Positions 1 through 6,698 of a stretch of 15,970 bases of DNA are shown in pieces. The position numbers were made by a program, and so were the translations under genes. Origin of the DNA: DASSFZ01 sp036514635 (GTDB lineage Bacteria > Chloroflexota > Anaerolineae > Fen-1058); contig DATBWU010000104.1 in the NCBI GenBank assembly GCA_036514635.1, positions 1 to 15,970 of the forward strand, read 5' to 3'. Each line of letters begins with the position of its first letter. Within the stretch, counting starts at the first letter, position 1. Below the pieces are notes generated by a model, which was given only the letters and a program-made list of their open reading frames with translations, was not told the DNA's origin and ran no database searches.

Positions 1-140
1 AGAGCGTCTTAAAAGTCCATTTCGCCGTCATTCTGAGGCGCGAAGCGCCGAAGAATCTCCATGTTTGCGCCGAAAAACGAGATTCTTCGCTCGCTGCGCT
101 CGCTCAGAATGACATCACCAGAGAGTTTTAAGACACTCTC
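1..140. repeat. Palindromic MITE-like intergenic repeat
   Basis: Two nested pairs of inverted arms are visible. The outer arms are 1-14 and 126-139, which match at 13 of 14 positions when one is reversed. The inner arms are 27-59 and 79-113: both carry the word GTCATTCTGAG followed by a variable GC-rich part and GAAGAATCTC, in opposite orientation. The spacer between the inner arms is only about 19 bp, so the whole could fold into one long hairpin. No coding potential is convincing. From memory, the CATTCTGAG...GAAGAATCTC word is widespread in intergenic DNA of several bacterial phyla; a database search was not possible. The left end is cut by the window edge, so the element may be longer. 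Confidence 0.7.
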
Positions 141-335
141 TAAGGCTTTGCGCTCGCCTGCCCCGGATGTTGTTTGCGGGGTTGCGCCCTTTGCGGTGAG
201 GCTTTTCCCGGTCAACCCGGAAGAGCCGTTATTCCTACGTGACTTTTCTTTCTTGTCGGGGTTCTACACCCCGAATCACACACTCACCCCCGGGGAAAGG
301 ATGAGGTCTTAGCCACAAAAAGCAGCAAAATCGGC
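141..335. other. Gene-free stretch with a small hairpin
   Basis: I see no gene here. The open frame over 61-312 starts inside the palindromic repeat and its product resembles nothing I know. A 6-bp hairpin with a 5-base loop (CGGGGT / ACCCCG, 257-273) is the only clear structure. The stretch may be a decayed mobile element next to the repeat, but nothing proves that. Confidence 0.5.
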
Positions 336-341
336 TATAAT
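336..341 (+). promoter_or_regulatory. Consensus -10 box upstream of the dehydrogenase operon
   Basis: A perfect TATAAT lies at 336-341. The best -35 candidates around 312-318 are poor (GCCACA or CCACAA), so the box would need help from an activator or be weak. The predicted transcript start near 348 is 16 bases before the first possible ATG (364) and about 110 bases before the preferred start (460). Confidence 0.4.
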
Positions 342-384
342 TGGGCCAGTCAAGGAAGGGAATATGGCAACTCGATCCACGACC

Positions 385-452
385 AGCGCCCGTTCGCGCC
401 AGCCCGCCGACGGGCGCTCGTTACGTACACTCACATCTCCTCCCAAGGAGGG
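385..452 (+). promoter_or_regulatory. Structured leader with hairpin over the ribosome binding site
   Basis: Two stems stand between the putative promoter and the E1-alpha start. The first is a perfect 9-bp stem, AGCGCCCGT (385-393) with ACGGGCGCT (410-418). The second is a 5-bp stem, CCTCC (439-443) with GGAGG (447-451), and a three-base CAA loop; it contains the strong Shine-Dalgarno AAGGAGGG (445-452) that serves the ATG at 460. Such a stem could limit translation of the operon. No known riboswitch class is recognised. Confidence 0.35.
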
Positions 453-459
453 CGTTCTC

Positions 460-1428
460 ATGCAACCGGATACCGGCACGTTGCGGGCCTGGTATCGCGA
501 GATGTTGCTCGTCCGCCGTTTTGAAGAGCGCGCTCGCCAGGCTTACCAGCAGGGCAAGATCGGCGGCTTCCTTCATCTGTACATCGGCGAAGAAGCGATT
601 GCCGCCGGCGCGATCCACGCGCTCAAGCCGCAAGACCATATCGTCACCCACTACCGCGACCACGGTCACGCCATCGCGCGCGGTCTCGATCCGAAACGAC
701 TGATGGCCGAACTGTTCGGGCGCGTCGACGGCTACGGCAAGGGACGCGGCGGGTCGATGCACTTCGCCGACGCGACCAAGAACTTCTGGGGCGGCTACGC
801 GATCGTCGCCGGGCACTTGACGATCGCCGCCGGCCTGGCGCTGGCCGCCAAGCGATCCAAGTCCGATGCGGTGGCGCTGGCGATCTTCGGCGATGGCGCG
901 ACGGACAACGGCACGTTCTATGAAGTGCTCAACTTCTCTAAGGTGTGGAACCTGCCGTGCGTCTTCCTATGCGAGAATAACATGTTCGGCATGGGCGTGG
1001 CGATCGAGAAAGCCTCGGCGGTGACCGACGTGTATAAGAAAGCGTGCATGGCCGATATGCCCACGCATCAGGTGGATGGAATGGACGTGGTCGCCGTGCA
1101 CAACCTGATGAGCAAGGTGGTCGAGGAAGTCCGCGCCGGGAGCGGGCCGCAGTTCGTCGAAGCCAAGACGTTTCGCTACCAGGGGCACTCGGTGGCCGAC
1201 CCGGATCAGTATCGCAGCCGCGAGCAGATCGAAGAATGGAAGAAGCGCGACGCGATCGAGCGCGTGAAGCGCCTGCTGCTCAACGATCACGAGGTCGCTG
1301 CATCCGAGGTCGAGGCGATCGAGGCGGATGTGGAACGCGAGATGGACGAGGTAGTGGCCTTTGCGGATGCCTCGCCCGCGCCCGACCCGGCGACGATGTT
1401 CGAGCACGTGTACGCGCAACCACTCTAA
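460..1428 (+). CDS. pdhA: Pyruvate/2-oxoacid (or acetoin) dehydrogenase E1 component, alpha subunit
   Basis: This is the thiamine diphosphate (ThDP)-binding alpha half of the alpha2beta2 E1 enzyme, which decarboxylates a 2-oxoacid and passes the acyl group to E2 lipoate. The 322-residue product opens with the family signature WYREMLLVRRFEE and has THYRDHGHA and GKGRGGSMH. The ThDP/Mg motif starts with GDGAT at about residue 144 and ends with NN at 173-174. I chose ATG 460 because AAGGAGG sits 8 bases upstream and homologues begin near this point. An in-frame ATG at 364 also has a good site (AAGGA, 7 bases away) and would add 32 basic, Ser/Thr/Arg-rich residues, so either start is possible. 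It is the first gene of a three-gene operon. The substrate (pyruvate, acetoin or branched-chain oxoacid) cannot be read from the sequence. Confidence 0.93.
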   Translation: MQPDTGTLRAWYREMLLVRRFEERARQAYQQGKIGGFLHLYIGEEAIAAGAIHALKPQDHIVTHYRDHGHAIARGLDPKRLMAELFGRVDGYGKGRGGSMHFADATKNFWGGYAIVAGHLTIAAGLALAAKRSKSDAVALAIFGDGATDNGTFYEVLNFSKVWNLPCVFLCENNMFGMGVAIEKASAVTDVYKKACMADMPTHQVDGMDVVAVHNLMSKVVEEVRAGSGPQFVEAKTFRYQGHSVADPDQYRSREQIEEWKKRDAIERVKRLLLNDHEVAASEVEAIEADVEREMDEVVAFADASPAPDPATMFEHVYAQPL

Positions 1429-1430
1429 AG

Positions 1431-1465
1431 CGTGAAACGTAATTACGTTTTACGCTTTACGTTTT
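1431..1465. repeat. Heptamer tract A (ACGTTTT words)
   Basis: The spacer splits exactly into five 7-bp words: CGTGAAA, CGTAATT, ACGTTTT, ACGCTTT, ACGTTTT. It begins 2 bases after the E1-alpha stop and ends 9 bases before the E1-beta Shine-Dalgarno. The first part can also fold: 1430-1440 pairs with 1445-1455 over 11 bp (one G-U) around an AATT loop. With no T-run after a GC-rich stem, it is not a typical terminator, and the operon probably reads through. Confidence 0.7.
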
Positions 1466-1484
1466 GCTCAGCGTGAGGAATTCC

Positions 1485-2456
1485 ATGGCTGTCATCACCA
1501 TCCGCGAAGCTCTCAAGCAAGCTCTGCGCGAAGAGATGTTGCGCGACGAGCGCGTGTTCGTCATGGGCGAAGACATCGGCGCGTACGGCGGCGCATACGC
1601 CGTCACGCGCGGCCTGCTCGAAGAATTCGGCGAGGATCGCATCCGTGACACGCCCATCGCCGAAGGCTCGATCGTCGGACTGGCGATGGGCGCGGCGATC
1701 GGCGGTCAGCGCCCCGTCGCCGAACTGATGACGATCAACTTCAGCCTCCTTGCGCTCGATCAGATCGTCAATCACGCAGCCAAGATGCACCACATGTTCG
1801 GCGGGCAGTGGAGCGTGCCGCTGGTCGTGCGCATGGCCTGCGGCTGGGGCCAGTTGAGCGCCACGCACTCGCAGACGCTGGAAGTGATGTACGCGCACAT
1901 CCCCGGCCTGAAGGTGACCTTCGCCGGGACGCCCTACGACGCGAAGGGCCTGCTCAAGTCGGCCATCCGTGATCCTGATCCGGTGATCTTCTTAGAGCAT
2001 ACTGCCATCTACGGCGTGAAAGGCGAAGTGCCGGACGGCGACTATCTGGTTCCGCTGGGCAAGAGCGATGTGAAGCGCAAAGGCAAAGACGTGACCCTCG
2101 TCACCTACGGGCGCATGTTGCAAACGACGTTCGAGGCGGCGGAGGCGCTGGCGAAGGACGGCGTCGATGCGGAAATCATCGATCTGCGCACGCTGCGCCC
2201 GCTGGACATGGAGCCGGTGTACGAATCGGTGCGCAAGACGAACCGCGCCGTCATCGTGACGGAAGAGTGGCGCAGTTTCGGCGCGGGAGCCGAGATCGCC
2301 GCGCGCATCGGCGAAGACTGCTTCGACTGGCTCGACGCGCCCGTGACCCGCGTCGGCGCGGAGGAAGTGCCGCTGCCGTACGCCAGGAACGTCGAGCAGG
2401 AAGCACTGCCGTGGGCCAAGGACATTATTGCGGCGGTGAAGACGGCTATGGCGTGA
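1485..2456 (+). CDS. pdhB: Pyruvate/2-oxoacid (or acetoin) dehydrogenase E1 component, beta subunit
   Basis: This is the partner of E1-alpha; the beta subunit contributes the other half of the ThDP site and the E2 contact surface. The 323-residue product begins MAVITIREALKQAL, has the family GEDIGAYGGAYAVTRGL segment (residues 28-44), RIRDTPIAEGSIVG with the ThDP-contacting Glu, and the C-terminal transketolase domain with DLRTLRPLD and VTEEW. Length and order match the family. ATG 1485 is preceded by GAGG with a 6-base gap; a TTG at 1464 in the same frame would start inside the repeat tract and is unlikely. It lies 56 bp after E1-alpha and 74 bp before E2 on the same strand, with only repeat tracts between, so co-transcription is expected. 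Confidence 0.94.
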   Translation: MAVITIREALKQALREEMLRDERVFVMGEDIGAYGGAYAVTRGLLEEFGEDRIRDTPIAEGSIVGLAMGAAIGGQRPVAELMTINFSLLALDQIVNHAAKMHHMFGGQWSVPLVVRMACGWGQLSATHSQTLEVMYAHIPGLKVTFAGTPYDAKGLLKSAIRDPDPVIFLEHTAIYGVKGEVPDGDYLVPLGKSDVKRKGKDVTLVTYGRMLQTTFEAAEALAKDGVDAEIIDLRTLRPLDMEPVYESVRKTNRAVIVTEEWRSFGAGAEIAARIGEDCFDWLDAPVTRVGAEEVPLPYARNVEQEALPWAKDIIAAVKTAMA

Positions 2457-2459
2457 GAC

Positions 2460-2517
2460 CAGTTGTCAGTGAATCAGTTATCAGTGACCACTGATGACTG
2501 ACCCACTGTTCACTGAT
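2460..2517. repeat. Heptamer tract B (CAGT/ACTG words)
   Basis: Four words of the CAGTNNN type start at 2460, 2467, 2475 and 2482 (one is 8 bp), followed by four ACTG-type words starting at 2489, 2496, 2504 and 2511. The second half is roughly the inverse of the first, and TCAGTG/CACTGA at 2481-2494 forms a small palindrome. The tract begins 4 bases after the E1-beta stop and ends 3 bases before the GGAG of the E2 gene. It shares the 14-mer CCACTGTTCACTGA with the tract at 8459-8514. Confidence 0.75.
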
Positions 2518-2530
2518 CACGGAGTTGGAT

Positions 2531-3787
2531 ATGGCAACCGAGATCACCATGCCCAAAATGGGCTTCGACATGACTGAGGGGAAGCTGGCCCAGTGGCTGA
2601 AGAAGGTCGGCGACCCGGTGAAGCGCGGCGAGCCGATCGCCGAGATCGAGACGGATAAGGTCAACATCGAGGCCGAAGCGCCCGCCGACGGTGTTCTGCG
2701 CGCGACGCTCATCGAGCCGGGGCAGACGGTTCCGGTTGGCACGCCGATCGGTGTGCTGGCCGCCGCCGGTGAAGACATCGACGTTGAGGCGTATCGCCGC
2801 AAAGCATTGGGAGCCTCTGCTCCAGCGGCGAGTGCCGCGCCCGCTCCGGTTGCCGCTGCACAGCCCGCCGCAGCCGCCGCGCCTGCGCCGGCCGCAGGCG
2901 ATGGTCGTATCAAGGCATCGCCGCTCGCGCGGCGCATGGCGCAAGAAGCCGGCCTGAACATCGCCGAGGTCAAAGGCACTGGCCCGGGCGGTCGCATCGT
3001 CAAGCGCGATGTCGATGCCGCGATCGGCGCTGCTCGCGTGGCCGCGCCCGCGCCTGCGCCGCGTGTGCCTGCGCCCGCCATCCTCGGCCCGGCTGTTCTC
3101 CGGGCCGAAGCCGTTGCACCGAACAAGCTGCGCCAGACCATCGCCCGGCGTATGACGGCCAGCAAGCAGCAGGCGCCGCACTTCTACGTCACTGTCGAGA
3201 TCGACATGGCTAAACCGATGGCGCTGCGCGCCGAGCTTAACGCGCTGGTCGATGAAGCGGGCAAGATCAGCGTGAACGATCTGATCGTCAAGGCGGTCGC
3301 GCTGACGCTGACGCACTTCCCCAATCTCAATGCGTCCTACGCCGAAACGGCGATCCAGCGCCACGGCGAGGTGAACATTGGCAATGCCGTGGCGTTGGAC
3401 GAGGGATTGATCACCGTCGTCGTGAAAGATGCCGATCGCAAGCCGCTGGCGCAGATCGCGCGTGAGATGCGGGACAGCGTGACCCGCGCTCGAAACGGCA
3501 AGGCGCGCCCGGAGGAATTGCAGGGCAGCACGTTCACCATCAGCAACCTGGGCATGTTCGGCGAAGTGGATAGCTTCGTCGCCATCATCAATCCGCCCGA
3601 AGCGGCGATCCTGGCCGTCGGCTCGGTGCTGGACGTGCCGGTGGTGAAGGATGGACAGTTGGCTATCGGCAAGCGGATGAAAGCGACGATCTCAGCCGAT
3701 CATCGCGTGACGGATGGCGTGGAGGCCGCGCGCTTCATGCAGATGGTGAAACAGTTGCTAGAAGAGCCGCTGAGGCTGTTGATATAA
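2531..3787 (+). CDS. pdhC: Dihydrolipoamide acyltransferase (E2) of 2-oxoacid dehydrogenase complex
   Basis: E2 is the core of the complex: its lipoyl arm takes the acyl group from E1 and transfers it to CoA. The 418-residue product has all domains in order: one lipoyl domain (about 1-78) with the lipoylated lysine in ETDKVN (K43), an Ala/Pro-rich linker (about 92-122), a peripheral-subunit-binding domain (about 125-162, with ASPLARRMA and GTGPGGRI), a second Ala/Pro linker, and the catalytic domain (about 197-418) ending with DHRVTDG (His391, Asp395). ATG 2531 has GGAG 6 bases upstream; the in-frame TTG at 2525 is less likely. No E3 (dihydrolipoamide dehydrogenase) gene follows; a terminator does. 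The complex must borrow an E3 made elsewhere in the genome. Confidence 0.95.
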   Translation: MATEITMPKMGFDMTEGKLAQWLKKVGDPVKRGEPIAEIETDKVNIEAEAPADGVLRATLIEPGQTVPVGTPIGVLAAAGEDIDVEAYRRKALGASAPAASAAPAPVAAAQPAAAAAPAPAAGDGRIKASPLARRMAQEAGLNIAEVKGTGPGGRIVKRDVDAAIGAARVAAPAPAPRVPAPAILGPAVLRAEAVAPNKLRQTIARRMTASKQQAPHFYVTVEIDMAKPMALRAELNALVDEAGKISVNDLIVKAVALTLTHFPNLNASYAETAIQRHGEVNIGNAVALDEGLITVVVKDADRKPLAQIAREMRDSVTRARNGKARPEELQGSTFTISNLGMFGEVDSFVAIINPPEAAILAVGSVLDVPVVKDGQLAIGKRMKATISADHRVTDGVEAARFMQMVKQLLEEPLRLLI

Positions 3788-3788
3788 C

Positions 3789-3809
3789 GGACGAACGACG
3801 AAGGACAAA
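3789..3809. repeat. Heptamer tract C (GGACGAA words)
   Basis: Three 7-bp words in register, GGACGAA, CGACGAA and GGACAAA, start 1 base after the E2 stop codon and run into the A-tract of the terminator. Confidence 0.55.
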
Positions 3810-3841
3810 AGGCCGCCGGCCCGCTGAGGGTCGGCGGTTTT
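3807..3841 (+). terminator. Rho-independent terminator after the E1-E2 operon
   Basis: A 10-bp GC-rich stem, CCGCCGGCCC (3813-3822) with GGGTCGGCGG (3828-3837, one G-T), has a five-base loop and is followed by TTTT (3838-3841). AAAA at 3807-3810 precedes it, so it could also work from the other side. It closes the dehydrogenase operon 26 bases after the last stop. Confidence 0.85.
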
Positions 3842-3904
3842 GCTTCTGGTTATACGAAATGCTCGCTCGTAAAACATTATCAGTTTTGTTTAACCAAGTA
3901 TATC

Positions 3905-3955
3905 TTGACTTACTATCGTGGTTGCGGTATAACATACCGTAGACGGTGTAACATT
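3905..3955 (+). promoter_or_regulatory. Promoter and operator-like palindrome of the VapBC operon
   Basis: TTGACT (3905-3910) and TATAAC (3928-3933) are separated by exactly 17 bp. The -10 box sits inside the palindrome CGGTAT-AAC-ATACCG (3925-3939). A second, imperfect copy of its left half, CGGTGTAACATT, follows at 3944-3955, 19 bp downstream. VapB-type antitoxins commonly bind such palindromes to repress their own operon, so autoregulation is a natural inference. The first half-site covers the -10 box, where a bound repressor would block polymerase. Confidence 0.7.
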
Positions 3956-3967
3956 AGGAGAGTCGCC

Positions 3968-4192
3968 ATGGAAACTTATACGACAGTCAAGGGACAAATC
4001 GTCATCCCGTCAACCCTACGTCGAAAGTATGGCATCAAAGCTGGAACCAAGATCCAGATTTACGAGGATAACGGACGAATCGTTCTCCAGCCGATAACGC
4101 GAGAGTATATCCGGAGAGTGCGCGGCGCTTTCAAGGGCTCAGGGGCGATGAAGGTTTTGATGGAAGAGCGCAAACGCGAAAGGGAGCTCTAG
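3968..4192 (+). CDS. vapB: AbrB/SpoVT-family antitoxin (VapB/MazE-like)
   Basis: The 74-residue product has an N-terminal swapped-hairpin AbrB domain: TVKGQIVIPSTLRRKYGI followed by KAGTKIQIYEDNGRIVLQP. The C-terminal third is basic (ending with KREREL) and would be the part that wraps the toxin. ATG 3968 has AGGAG with a 7-base gap. The downstream PIN toxin starts one base after this stop, the usual antitoxin-first layout. The protein should neutralise the toxin and repress the operon through the palindrome upstream. The pair looks less GC-rich than its neighbours, which agrees with horizontal acquisition. Confidence 0.88.
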   Translation: METYTTVKGQIVIPSTLRRKYGIKAGTKIQIYEDNGRIVLQPITREYIRRVRGAFKGSGAMKVLMEERKREREL

Positions 4193-4193
4193 G

Positions 4194-4598
4194 ATGTCTA
4201 AGCGTCCGCGCGTATTTGACAGCTGGGCGCTGATGGCTTTTCTTGAAGACGAGCCATCCGCGGAGAGCGTCGAGGAACTCATTGCCCAAGCGCATGAAGT
4301 GGAAGCGCCTCTGCTAGTCACAACTGTGAACCTGGGAGAAGTGTGGTACAGCTTGGCACGCACGCGATCGGAAGCGGATGCTGATATGGCCGCCGCACAT
4401 CTTGTCCGGCTCGGATTCGAGGTCATCGATGCTGACTGGGAATTGGCTCGTCAGGCTGCAGCATTCAAGGCAAGGTTCCGACTCGCATATGGGGATTGCT
4501 TCGCGGCAGCCTTGGCTAAACTCAAGAAAACGGAACTGGTAACAGGAGATCGAGAATTCAAACAGCTAGAAAGTGAAGTTAAGGTTCTGTGGCTGTGA
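4194..4598 (+). CDS. vapC: PIN-domain ribonuclease toxin (VapC-like)
   Basis: VapC toxins are Mg-dependent RNases that cut tRNA or rRNA. The 134-residue product carries the four expected acidic residues: Asp9 (in VFDSWALMAFL), Glu49 (NLGEVWY), Asp101 (YGDCFAAALA) and Asp119 (TGDREF). Length is normal for the family, so the toxin looks intact. ATG 4194 follows the antitoxin stop by 1 base, with AGGGAG inside the antitoxin end as ribosome binding site, which suggests coupled translation. The RNA target cannot be predicted. The next gene converges 28 bp away with no terminator between. Confidence 0.9.
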   Translation: MSKRPRVFDSWALMAFLEDEPSAESVEELIAQAHEVEAPLLVTTVNLGEVWYSLARTRSEADADMAAAHLVRLGFEVIDADWELARQAAAFKARFRLAYGDCFAAALAKLKKTELVTGDREFKQLESEVKVLWL

Positions 4599-4626
4599 AA
4601 TTAGAGTGGGATTAGTCCAATGCTGC

Positions 4627-6540
4627 CTACGCTTCCGGCGGCGATACCCGCCCTGCCCTCACTCGCATCAACCTCCATACCCCCAGCCCCACCAATACAA
4701 TGACTCCCGCTACAATCACGATCGTCGTCGGGTTGAACGTGCTCGCCGCCTCGGCGAGTGCGACGCACGCGATACCGGCCAGCCACGTCACGATTAACAC
4801 GCCCGCGATCAGCGCCGATCGCCGGTTGAGGTTGCCCGGCTGGCGGATGCGCGCTTCGTTCGTCAGCAGCCAGGCGACGAGCGTGATGCCGGAGTACGCC
4901 GCGACGAACGCGCCGAGCGGCAGCAGGCCGGGGTTGCGCAGCGCGTCGAGGCCGGCGCGGTTGGGGTTGAACAGCGTGTGCAGCGCGGCGAACATCGCTA
5001 CGCCGAAAACCCCGCCCCATACGATCCTGCTCCGCGAAAACCATGCGTGCCCGGCCGTCGAGCCGAGCGGCAGCAGCTCGATCAACGCGAACTGAACGGC
5101 GACGAGGAAGATCGTCAACAGCGCCGACTGTATCCCGCCGGTGATCGTTAAGGCCAGCGAGGCCGCGCCCGACCCTGCACTGCCGGACAAACTCGCCGAC
5201 AGCGATTCGAGCGGCCACGCGATCAGCCACGCGATCGCGCCGGCGGCGATCGCTGCGATCATCGAGGCGCGGCCCACCGCAGCATCTTGATCGCGGTTGG
5301 ACTCAGCGGCGATCAGTGCCAGGCCGGCCGGCAGGCCGAGCACATAACCGGGCAAGAACCCGATGCTGCGAGAGATCGCCACACCGGCCGCAATCCATAG
5401 CACAGCGCCCGGACGCACCTGCAAGCCGGACGCAAGCCGCATCGATCGAGCGGCCACGTTGCCGCCGAAAGCCGCCGCCAGATCGGCCAGTGTCAGCGCC
5501 GCCAGCAGCGTCACGAAGGTGGCGATACCGGCCGGGGTGTTGGGCTGGAAGTTTGGATCCAGGAACGAGGCAATGAGCGCGGTCAGTGCGAGGAACGCCG
5601 TCAAAACCACGATGGTCAGCGCGCGGCGAATGCGCAGGTTGCCGATCCGCCAGGCGGTCGGCGTGGTGGCGAGGTTCAGTGCCGTGCCGATCCGGCTTCG
5701 CGCGGAGCGCACCGCGTCGGTCACGCGATTGGGAGGCAGGCTGGGGCGCGTGCCGAAGCTTTCTCGCGCCAGCGTCGCCGTCAGGCCGAGCAGTGCCGCG
5801 CACAATGCCGCCAAAATGGCATTCGTCAGCAGGATGCCGGTGTCGAGCGAGACTTTGCCCGGTGTGGGGATGGCCGCGGCGATGGCCGTCAACCCGGCCT
5901 TGGCTTCGACCGAAGCGACGATCAACTGCTGAATGCCCCTCACCAGATTATCTGGCGCAGGGCTGAGAAAGACGCGCCCGCCGGTCTTGGAGGCCATGTC
6001 TTGCGCCAGCGCCTCCAGCCGGGCGCGGTCGTCCGCAGACGTATCGGGGGCCGGCCCGCTGAGCAGTGGCGAGAGGATCACTTTGTTGGCGATGGCGGCG
6101 CGGATCGCCAGCGTCGTCACATCGCGGTCGGGACCGGGGTCGCTCACGGGATTGCCGCTGGCCGGGCCGGAATCAGACAGCGGGATGATCAATCGGCTTG
6201 CCGAAGGCTGCCAGGCGTATCCGGCGGCCAGCTCGGCGATGGCGATGCCCCAATCCTCATCATCGGCGACGGCGGAGCCGGGGATCGTCGCCTGAACGGT
6301 ATCCTTCGCGCAGTTGTACGTGTCCTTGATGCTGAAGACTCGCCAGCGAACGGCCAGGCCATCGCCACCGATTGACTGAATGACCTTGGGTAACTCCGTG
6401 CACAGGCGATCCACGTCGTCGCGAACCGAGGCCGACGTGTCGACCAGAACGACCAGATCGACGTCGACCGATTGGGCGAGGGCCGCCCAGGGCAGGGCGA
6501 ACACGGCCAGTGCCAATCCGAGCAGGGCAAGTCGGCGCAT
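4627..6540 (-). CDS. Von Willebrand factor A domain protein with C-terminal polytopic membrane region
   Basis: The 637-residue product starts with a signal peptide or N-terminal anchor (MRRLALLGLALAVFALPW, possible cut after ALA at 20-22). A VWA domain follows at once, with the MIDAS metal motif DTSAS (Asp34, Ser36, Ser38); it runs to about residue 210 and should face outside the membrane. From about 235 on there are roughly ten hydrophobic segments, including the Gly/Pro-rich stretch RSIGFLPGYVLGLPAGL and later IELLPLGS. The start at 6540 has AGGAG close by (CAGGAGATGCT then ATG); a longer frame reaching 6678 adds a non-conserved 46 residues. No partner gene such as a MoxR ATPase is nearby. 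The function is unknown: metal-dependent ligand or protein binding at the cell surface is the most that can be said. I do not recognise the membrane part as a named family. Confidence 0.82.
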   Translation of the reverse strand: MRRLALLGLALAVFALPWAALAQSVDVDLVVLVDTSASVRDDVDRLCTELPKVIQSIGGDGLAVRWRVFSIKDTYNCAKDTVQATIPGSAVADDEDWGIAIAELAAGYAWQPSASRLIIPLSDSGPASGNPVSDPGPDRDVTTLAIRAAIANKVILSPLLSGPAPDTSADDRARLEALAQDMASKTGGRVFLSPAPDNLVRGIQQLIVASVEAKAGLTAIAAAIPTPGKVSLDTGILLTNAILAALCAALLGLTATLARESFGTRPSLPPNRVTDAVRSARSRIGTALNLATTPTAWRIGNLRIRRALTIVVLTAFLALTALIASFLDPNFQPNTPAGIATFVTLLAALTLADLAAAFGGNVAARSMRLASGLQVRPGAVLWIAAGVAISRSIGFLPGYVLGLPAGLALIAAESNRDQDAAVGRASMIAAIAAGAIAWLIAWPLESLSASLSGSAGSGAASLALTITGGIQSALLTIFLVAVQFALIELLPLGSTAGHAWFSRSRIVWGGVFGVAMFAALHTLFNPNRAGLDALRNPGLLPLGAFVAAYSGITLVAWLLTNEARIRQPGNLNRRSALIAGVLIVTWLAGIACVALAEAASTFNPTTIVIVAGVIVLVGLGVWRLMRVRAGRVSPPEA

Positions 6541-6568
6541 AGCATCTCCTGAAGGCGGGGTCGCCGAC

Positions 6569-6577
6569 ATTCTAGCA
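6569..6577 (-). promoter_or_regulatory. Extended -10 promoter for the VWA gene
   Basis: Read on the minus strand, TGC followed by TAGAAT (6577 down to 6569) forms an extended -10 element, 28 bases before the ATG at 6540. No good -35 box is seen at the right distance. Confidence 0.4.
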
Positions 6578-6640
6578 CAGAAACAGGCTGGAAAATGCCC
6601 GAATTTGGCCGGAAAAAAGGGCACTTTTGGGGCCTGACCC

Positions 6641-6669
6641 TTGAATCCGGTTTCCTGATGTGTTATAGT
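6641..6669 (+). promoter_or_regulatory. Sigma70-like promoter for the small cysteine protein
   Basis: TTGAAT (6641-6646) and TATAGT (6664-6669) are 17 bp apart, and TG at 6661-6662 makes the -10 an extended one. The predicted start near 6676 leaves a short leader of about 20 bases before the coding start. Confidence 0.65.
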
Positions 6670-6698
6670 TTCGGCCATCTCCAGGCAGAGTGTTGGCT

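Noticed and set aside
61..312. Open frame of 83 codons near the left edge
   Set aside because: It begins inside the palindromic repeat, has no ribosome binding site and its product resembles nothing known.
1430..1455. Terminator between E1-alpha and E1-beta
   Set aside because: The stem is AT-rich and shows no T-run directly after it; the genes must be made together.
2460..2517. CRISPR-like repeat array
   Set aside because: The repeating unit is 7 bp without spacers, and there are no cas genes.
2510..3364. Minus-strand open frame of 284 codons
   Set aside because: It lies opposite the E2 gene, whose domains are complete, and its Arg/Gly-rich product shows no family motif.
6541..6678. Longer N-terminus for the VWA protein
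   Set aside because: It would place 46 residues before a clear signal peptide; the ATG at 6540 has its own AGGAG.
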